From: Ipomoea triloba
Lineage: Eukaryota; Streptophyta; Magnoliopsida; Solanales; Convolvulaceae
DNA length: 64,000 nucleotides
Direction: 5' to 3'
NCBI RefSeq assembly: GCF_003576645.1
Contig: NC_044917.1
Span: 9,178,638-9,242,637, forward strand
The notes beneath the pieces were generated by a model, which had not been told where the DNA came from, did not search any database, and was given only the letters and a program-made list of their open reading frames with translations. A program made the translations under genes and the position numbers. Numbering within the stretch: position 1 is the first letter of the stretch; each line of letters opens with the position of its first letter. Positions 57,688 through 64,000 of this stretch are shown piece after piece.

Positions 57688-57942
57688 GGCAAATTATTGC
57701 ATGGACCATGATCCACACAGCTGTGTGGACCAAAAATAAAAAGTACATTATTTTTGTACTGAAGTACATTATTTTTGTATTGTAGGTACATTATTTGATA
57801 GTATATATCAAGTACAAAAATAATGTACCCTAAAATAATGTACCTACAGTACAAAAATAATGTATCTTCAGTATAAAAATAAAGTACTTTTTATTTTTGA
57901 TCCACACAGCTGTGTGGACCATTGTCCATGCAATAATGATTG
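57688..57942. mobile_element. Mutator-type MITE (best-preserved GGACC element)
   Basis: The left end GGCAAATTATTGCATGGACC and the right end GGACCATTGTCCATGCAATA are inverted, and the arms continue for about 110 bases with an inner palindrome GATCCACACAGCTGTGTGGA. A perfect 9-base duplication GGTTGAGAG flanks the element (57679-57687 and 57943-57951). Nine bases is the Mutator signature. At 255 bp it is nearly a complete hairpin. Confidence 0.85.
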
Positions 57943-58089
57943 GGTTGAGAGAGGTTTGCAATTTTGGGCAAGGACGTTGGGGTCTAATAAGGCAAGAATG
58001 GATTTTTTGGTAGGCCTTTTCTGAAATGTAGTCACGCATTCCGAAAGCATTAAAAAAAAAAAAAACGAGGAGGATGTTTTTATTTGTCA

Positions 58090-58300
58090 TGGATCCGGGT
58101 CAAAATACACAAATGTTCACAATTTACACATTGAATGTTCACAATTTAAATTGTGAACATTTAGTATGTAAATTGGATGTGAACATTTAGTATATAAAAT
58201 TGTGAACATTTAGTAGATAATTGTGAACATTTAGTATATAAAAATTATGAACATTCAATATGTAAATTGTGAATATTAATTATGTAAATTGTGTGGTGAG
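58090..58300. repeat. Short degenerate repeats (TGTGAACATTTAGTATATAAA)
   Basis: Six or more units of about 20-25 bases resembling TTGTGAACATTTAGTATATA follow a GGATCCGGGTC phrase. They match the internal repeats of the MITE at 2593 and the block at 52300-52390. No coding potential. Confidence 0.6.
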
Positions 58301-59394
58301 GCTGATGAATCTTGTCTTAGTAAAATATTATTAGCAATCCTATTGAACTTTAAAAAAAAAAAAAAAAAGTCTAGAAAAAATATTTGATTTTAGTTCACAG
58401 TTAAAAAAAAAAAATACAGTCACCAACATGAATTAATAAGTAAATTGTGAAATTGTTGAAACTACGATTTTCAAAATTAAAAGAAAACGAATTAAATGAA
58501 ATTTCAAAGGCATATGGGTTGGTGCCTGGTGTAGTATGGTAATATTATATATTTCATATTTTATTTATCATTAAATCGATTAATTCAATGAATTTTTGAT
58601 CATTCGAATGGATAACATTTTTATTTTCTTTTCAAAATTTATAACTATGACTAAATCAACATAATTCAAATATAAACTAAATTAGGTTAATTGGACAATC
58701 ATACATCATGGCTAACTATGATGCTGAAAGGAATTTAGAACTCTTGGAAATTTGGTAAGAATGGTAGGAGGCTTGTGGAATTTGGAAGGGAAAAATCCCT
58801 CTCCCCACAATGAAACAAAATCAATCAGAGAGAAAGCAAAGGGTCTTCAGCAGAATGAATGACATTGACCTTTATCTGAAATGGGATTTGCAAAATGGAA
58901 TTTACATACCAAACCTAAACATTGGGGCAGGATGTTTTTGAGCTAATTAGGCATCAAAACAACAAGACATGTATGTACAAACAAATGAGGTATTGTTCAC
59001 AATTAATATGCACAGAAACTAGATTGGAGCTACCCTTCAGTTTCTATTGTGAGGAAATGTTGGAGGAGCTGGCAGGATATGGTTCTTCCTCATCACACCT
59101 ATCTGCAAACGTTCCCATCTCGCTCACTCTGCACTGGTACCCTGATTTCATAAATGAAGTAGCTTGATCACCACACCACAACTGCCTTTATCTGATGAGT
59201 ACCGGCTGTTCTGAAACGATTCGCCTCAAAAAATGCATTTGAAGACCTCTCAACAAGATTCCAAATAGTACTTTTCCATTTTCAGTTGTGTTTGCTAAGA
59301 AACAATGGATGTGAATCAGCTCCTGACAAGTGCTTCTTTTCAGTATTGACAAGAAAAGGATAAATAAGCATGCTAGCATATACACCATAGCAAT
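58301..59394. other. Intergenic DNA downstream of CDC20
   Basis: No gene of known family. An 81-codon ORF at 58922 and a 66-codon ORF at 59388 have no recognisable motif. Part of this may be CDC20 3' UTR if the UTR is spliced. Confidence 0.4.
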
Positions 59395-59740
59395 ATGTCC
59401 TACTGAAAAAGTGAAGTAGAAAGATTTTGTTTAATAAAAAATGAAAACTTAAATTGTCAGGTTCTTTATGATCAGCAAATTTATCATCATATCTCCCATT
59501 TTTGCAATAACTTATGCACTATGAGAATAAAGCATGAACTCATCAGCATATTTATCATAGTATCTCCCATTTTTGCAATAACTTATGCACTATGAGAATA
59601 AAGCATGCTAAGCATATACCACAGTACCATTTTCTTTCTGTGCAGTATATGTCTACTGAAGAAGTGAAAAGATAAATTGTTTGTTTTTCAAAAAATGAAA
59701 TATTAAAATGCCAGATCCTTTATAGCTTCCAATATACAAG
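59395..59740. repeat. 71-bp tandem pair inside a larger duplication
   Basis: A unit with ATCTCCCATTTTTGCAATAA and CACTATGAGAATAAAGCATG is repeated at 59471 and 59542. A second pair of related blocks (CTGAAAAAGTGAAGTAGAAA.. and CTGAAGAAGTGAAAAGATAA..) lies at about 59403 and 59654 on either side. Confidence 0.8.
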
Positions 59741-59885
59741 CACAATTCGTCTGAAACTGTAAAAACTTGTGAATAGAAAATGTAAAAAAGCAGACTTATA
59801 CCAGCTGACTGTAAAGCCATATCATCATCTGTATCTGGATCTTGAGAAGATATCAAATGCCAAAACAGGCCGAGGGTTGTAATAT

Positions 59886-62145
59886 TCAGCGAATTCGGTT
59901 GATGTGAGAGAATGGCTCAGGATTTGACTTTGGAGCCTGTTTTGCCACTTCAGGGGTTCCAAAAACATTCCAGAATCTCAGCGTTTCATCTCCTGCTGCA
60001 GAAGCCACTGTGCAACCATCTGGACTCTGTATAAAAGATTAAAAGAGAATTATTAGCAAACATGGTTGTTTTTTCCCCCACATTTTCGCTGTGATTAATA
60101 TTTCAGAGAGGAAAGATACTTAACCTGAGCCATGAAAAGAACTCGGGATGTATGTCCAGTAAGCTCTGCCATCTTAACCATTGATGGGTATTTCCAGAGA
60201 GTAAGCTGATTCTGAGTAAACCCATGAGAGCTTAGCAATTCACGCTCATTCTTGCTCCAAAGCAGTGCACAGACCTGTGACCCTGTATCAACTGAGTTCA
60301 CACAAGCACCAGTATGGGTATTCCAGAACTTTATGCACCTATCGCCTCCACCTCCACCAGAGGCCAGCAAGTTACCCTGAAATGGACACCAAGCAAGGGC
60401 CTTAACAGCAGCTGTGTGATCCTCAAGCCTGTGAAGCCACTGTGTCGAGGAGTTGGAAGAAGCAGTTGATCTGTCCCATATGTGGAGGAGATTATCATTT
60501 CCTCCACTAGCCAACTGCTGGCCAGAGGCAGACCATTTCAGGCCACAGACTTCTTGATGATGTCCTCTATATGTTTCTACGATAGGTGCTCTCACTCGGA
60601 CATCATTGTTATTAATAAGACCATCCATTCCACCTGTAGTCAGTATATGGTTGTTCCAGTCAAGGGCACCGACTCGTGATTGGTGGCCGCCTTTCAAAGT
60701 TCTCAACTGCAGCAGACAGCATAAGAAAAAATATCAGTACAACATTTTTGTGACTCCAGAAAAGAAAACAAGGCCAAGAGAGCTCAAGAAGCAGACCAAT
60801 CGGTTAGCTGTGGTATCCCAAAGCTGCACGTCAGAGTTGTTCAAGCCAATAGCAATATGTTTCCCATCTGGAGCCCATTTAACACTTGTAACAGGACCAT
60901 TTTCATCATCAATTGTGACCAGTTCGGAAGTGCTGCCATCAGATGCATCCCACAGGTAAACAGTACTACCCAAAGCTATAGAAAGAACATTGCTGCTGCC
61001 CCAATCTAATAGATTTAAGTAATAATCATCCACAACATCTGGAGCATCCAAAGTCCTCTCAGAGGTCTGCATAAGCGAGCCACAACTATAATAAGAACAA
61101 TTTTCAAATTCAAGTAAAGTTTCATAAAAAAGTGATAATCATAAACTAAAACTCCAGTATTATCTGTGCCATTATGAACCACAACCTGAGGAATGTGGCG
61201 CTTGGGTTTCGTTGGTTTGGCCTGGTAAGCAGCAGAAGAAAACTCATTTGGGATGCCCTCCACAGGGGTGGGTGGTTTGTTCTTAAATGCAAGGATCCGT
61301 GTCCTGTTCATGTTCAAGGCCTCCGCGAGCTGCTTTCTATATGCCTCTCTGGATGGTGAGCTGGTGTCTGGATTTTCCTTACATTTCGTCACCATATAAT
61401 GTGCATAGTCGAAATCCATTGCTGATCTATTTGGAATAAACCTGTCCAACTATAAACAAAAAACAAAACAAAAAAGTTAAGAGTTAGTTTGCCAATATTT
61501 CTGAAAGCCTGGCTTCTGTGGAAACTCAAGATCAAATATAAAAGTGGCACAGGCAAAGTTTGATCATTAAACCTCAACCATTTTAAAAAGCTTACTCACA
61601 GCCCAAAAAAATAATCTGGGTAAAATATTAAATCAGATTAAATTATAAAACCCATTTAGCAAAGCATATCATTATAAGCAAAATCCATTTTCAATTTAGC
61701 AAAGCATATCATCATAAGAAAAATCCATTTTCAATTTAGCAAAGCATATCATCATAAGAAAAATCCATTTTCAATAGCCAAAAGATACAGTGAAAGTTAT
61801 ATATCAATTAGCAACATTAAGATCAAGGCTATATATGCTCTTAATTTATTAAATCAGATTACATTATAAAACCCATTTAGCAAAGCATATCATTATAAGC
61901 AAAATCCATTTTCAATACCCAAAAGATACAGCGAAATTTACATCTATTAGCAACATTAAGATCAAGGCTGTATATACATACTCTTCAACATTTTCCATTC
62001 AGTTTAATTACGAAAAGAATGTAGTAAAGGTAGAGATATAACATACATTTTCACGGGAAGTTTTTCTCTGAAGATACTCCTCCTGAAGAGGGAAACGGGA
62101 TTGAGTCTTGTTTGAAGAAGCAGAGTTCCTTAATCCTGCATCCAT
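59886..62145 (-). CDS. CDC20: CDC20, WD40 activator of the anaphase-promoting complex
   Basis: CDC20 binds the anaphase-promoting complex and brings it mitotic substrates for ubiquitination. Exons are 62145-62047, 61449-61186, 61066-60797, 60706-60125 and 60026-59886, all in phase 0 with GT-AG introns; 1356 nt give 451 aa, about the usual plant length. The N-terminus reads [11 protein letters not shown]. The C-box is [10 protein letters not shown] (35-44), a KEN sequence occupies 57-59, and [10 protein letters not shown] follows. A seven-bladed WD40 propeller follows ([70 protein letters not shown]). The protein ends NRIR, the Ile-Arg tail that docks on the complex. Identification is firm. 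Confidence 0.96.
61628..61980. repeat. Nested tandem repeats in CDC20 intron 1
   Basis: A 40-base unit (ATTTAGCAAAGCATATCATC..) is present three times at 61654-61773. A larger block of about 220 bp that includes this unit and AGCAACATTAAGATCAAGGC is repeated from 61848, so it carries one more unit copy. Confidence 0.88.
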
Positions 62146-62504
62146 CACGTTAGTAACACCAAAAAAACACTACTAATACTACTACAATTTCAATTATGGA
62201 TTATAGCGAGAGAATATAGAATTGGGAGAAAGAATCGCGGAAGAATTAAACTAGCAAAGGGCCTGCAATAGAATAGATTAGAGCGTTAAGAGAAAAAAAA
62301 AAACACAATTAAATTGAAAAAAAAAGTATATTAAACAAGAAATCGAGATTGAAAGCGTTGGAGATCGAGAGCCGCCGACGGTGGATCAGGTAAGGACCGG
62401 AGCAAGCTAGGGCAGAAAACAGAGAAACGAGAGATGATTTGATAGATTCACTTGAAAACAGAGAAACGAGAGTGATGATTGGGTCCTGATTTTGTAGTCA
62501 AAGC

Positions 62505-62515
62505 ACCAACGGCTA
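62505..62515 (+). promoter_or_regulatory. MSA-like element upstream of CDC20
   Basis: ACCAACGGCTA matches the mitosis-specific activator consensus (YCYAACGGYYA) at all but the first base, on the strand opposite the gene. It lies about 360 bp upstream of the CDC20 start. MSA sites bind MYB3R factors and drive G2/M expression, which fits CDC20. One site; function is inferred. Confidence 0.6.
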
Positions 62516-62647
62516 CTTCTCCGAAATACGAAAATGCCCATCCTTGAACCTCCGTGTCCGGATAACTTTTGATATTGGGCTGGACCTCAGGATTTGATGG
62601 GCTCTTTGGACATCCTTCACTGCGCTTCAAATATTTTTGTCAAAATG

Positions 62648-63016
62648 TAAATGGTTAAATAGACCCTTAAATTTTACACCAAAAATCAATTACGCACCTA
62701 AATTTTGAAAAAGTGTAATTAAACCCTCAAATATGTTATTTTTAGTTAAATTTAAGTTATTGATCAAAAATTGCCGGAAAAAATCACCATCGACCAAAAA
62801 GTCGCCTTCTTCGGCGAAGGAGACCTTTACTGGTCGTCTTTTGCTGGAGATGGCGTCGATCGCCGGACTGATACATTACAGGTCATTTACCGATTTTTGA
62901 GTTTTATTGCCTCAATTTAACATGCTTGAGGGTTTAATTGCACTTTTTAAAAATTTATGTGTCTAATTGACTTTTGATATAAAGTTTAAGGGTCTATAAC
63001 TCTTTTCTCTTAAAAA
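62648..63016. mobile_element. Foldback element, GTCGCCTTCTCC family (copy C)
   Basis: Inverted arms of about 85 bases: left GGTTAAATAGACCCTTAAA..GTGTAATTAAACCCTCAA, right TTGAGGGTTTAATTGCACTT..TTAAGGGTCTATAAC. The core has AAGTCGCCTTCTTCGGCGAA and GAGACCTTTACTGGTCG. It shares its plan with the element at 43070. Confidence 0.75.
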
Positions 63017-63089
63017 ACAACTAGGTTTCTATCGTTTATATATTCTGTACAAAATATATCCATCTTGGTGACACACTAATGCGTTTGGG

Positions 63090-63490
63090 AAATGCATGTG
63101 GCGTCAGAAGTGCATTTCCCAAACTTCAATGACATTTTATTTTTTTTCAAAATACGCAGATCATAAATGCGTATGATCTTAAAAAAAATGGCGCTTGGTC
63201 GCCTTCTCCGATCCGCCGTAGGAGAAGGCGACCATTTTAAAAAAATTTTGGTGTTGCCTTCTCCGGCGAAGGAGAAGGTGACCTAGTTGGGTTGCCTTCT
63301 CCTTCGCCAGAGAAGGCGACCAAAATGGTGGCCTTCTCCTTCGCCGGAGAAGGCGACCCAACGAAGACGACCAGGCACCATTTTTTTTAAAAATCATATG
63401 CATTTTTGTAATGCATATGATCTGCGTATTTCGGAAAAAAAATAAAAGGTCATTCGAGTTTGGGAAATGTGTTTCTAACGCTACACACAT
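63090..63490. mobile_element. Foldback element with clustered GTCGCC palindromes (copy D)
   Basis: The outer arms are inverted (CATTTCCCAAACTTCAATGA, AATACGCAGATCATAAATGC against GCATATGATCTGCGTATTTC, CATTCGAGTTTGGGAAATG). The centre (63196-63385) holds alternating GGTCGCCTTCTCC and GGAGAAGGCGACC blocks that form several overlapping palindromes. ORFs here are by-products. Confidence 0.75.
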
Positions 63491-63638
63491 TTTCTAAACT
63501 TGTTTTTTCCTTGTAAAAAAAAACACTTCCTATGTTCGTCACCTGCACTACATTTTGTCACATTTCAGTCAAAAACTACCGAGAGGTGCCCTCACTTCTT
63601 GACTAGTCGGCTCCATGGTCTAGCTTGGCTAGCATGCA

Positions 63639-64000
63639 TGTTGCGCCCGCGGAAGTGGGATAGATCAGATTGCAACAATAATTTGAGAAAGAAAAATAAA
63701 TGAGGCACAGATTTTACGTGGAAAACCCCTAAACAAATTAGGGTAAAAACCACGGGCAAGGGTAGAAGAATTTCACTATGAGAAAATAGGAGTTACAACC
63801 ACTCTCTAACTAACAAGGAGAAAACAAGGATAATTCTCTCTTGCTAGGAAGGAGAAATACACTCAACAAACTCTCTAATATCTCTAGTATATGAGGGAAA
63901 AATAGAATGATTTGGGATGACAAGAATGGCAAATGACCTCCCTATTTATAGTTGAGAAATTGGGGTCATTTTGTAGTTAGCCTAAAATGTAGGGACCAAA
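63639..64000 (-). mobile_element. LTR fragment, probably a 3' or solo LTR running off the window
   Basis: On the minus strand the sequence ends in CCGCGGGCGCAACA (3' CA terminus) after CCCGTGGTTTTTACCC and TTTTCCACGTAAAATC, a layout I associate with plant copia LTRs. A TATA-like CTATAAATAG lies at about 63943-63952. No primer binding site follows the CA end, which argues for a 3' or solo LTR. The other end is outside the window. Confidence 0.55.

Noticed and set aside
58922..59167. 81-codon plus-strand ORF downstream of CDC20
   Set aside because: No recognisable motif; it may overlap a CDC20 3' UTR. Not enough to call a gene.
63179..63490. 103-codon minus-strand ORF rich in Arg
   Set aside because: It is a translation of the palindromic GTCGCC repeats in the foldback element.

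Overview
The window is plant nuclear DNA, most likely from a eudicot. It is AT-rich, its genes carry introns, and the spaces between genes are packed with plant transposon families (Ty1-copia, Ty3-gypsy, LINE and tRNA-derived SINE remnants, and Stowaway, Tourist, hAT and Mutator MITEs). I cannot name the species; an asterid is a guess. Single N characters at 8922, 25452, 26052, 28081, 30564, 30787 and 39738 look like contig joins, and several sit inside the large repeat array.

Four protein genes look real, all on the minus strand. ELP1 (scaffold of Elongator, tRNA wobble-uridine modification) spans 15031 to 8181 in five exons and rebuilds to 1317 aa. A UGT90A-like UDP-glycosyltransferase spans 45375 to 42196 in two exons (471 aa). 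A single-exon RING-H2 ubiquitin ligase of 158 aa lies at 54957 to 54481. CDC20 (activator of the anaphase-promoting complex) spans 62145 to 59886 in five exons (451 aa). In all three multi-exon genes the splice sites and reading phases join exactly. A possible orphan terminal exon lies at 40930 to 40799. The genes show no shared pathway; they are neighbours in a repeat-rich region.

Layout: 1 to 3600 holds tandem repeats, a Mutator-type MITE and a Stowaway MITE. 3590 to 7046 is a dead Ty1-copia element on the minus strand. 7115 to 8016 holds a hAT MITE and a SINE. 8181 to 15031 is ELP1. 15800 to 19000 holds a Tourist MITE, a gypsy pol remnant and a tandem repeat split by a SINE. 19255 to about 40090 is the large array. 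40090 to 45450 holds a palindromic repeat, the orphan exon and the UGT. 45450 to 54300 is repeat-rich intergenic DNA. 54481 to 54957 is the RING gene. 55000 to 59800 is intergenic. 59886 to 62145 is CDC20. 62648 to the end holds foldback elements and the edge of an LTR.

The most unusual structure is the roughly 20.8 kb plus-strand array. It has 23 ATG-bearing copies and three partial copies of a unit of about 760 bp. Each unit carries a short ORF (about 84 aa) of a protein I do not recognise, followed by a CACTA-like terminus with AACGTCG/CGACGTT inverted repeats. Five copies keep what I take to be the ancestral frame, most share one frameshift near codon 60, and several carry private stops. 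The array has higher-order two- and three-unit duplications. A 1469 bp solo LTR with four near-perfect palindromes in front of its TATA box interrupts it.
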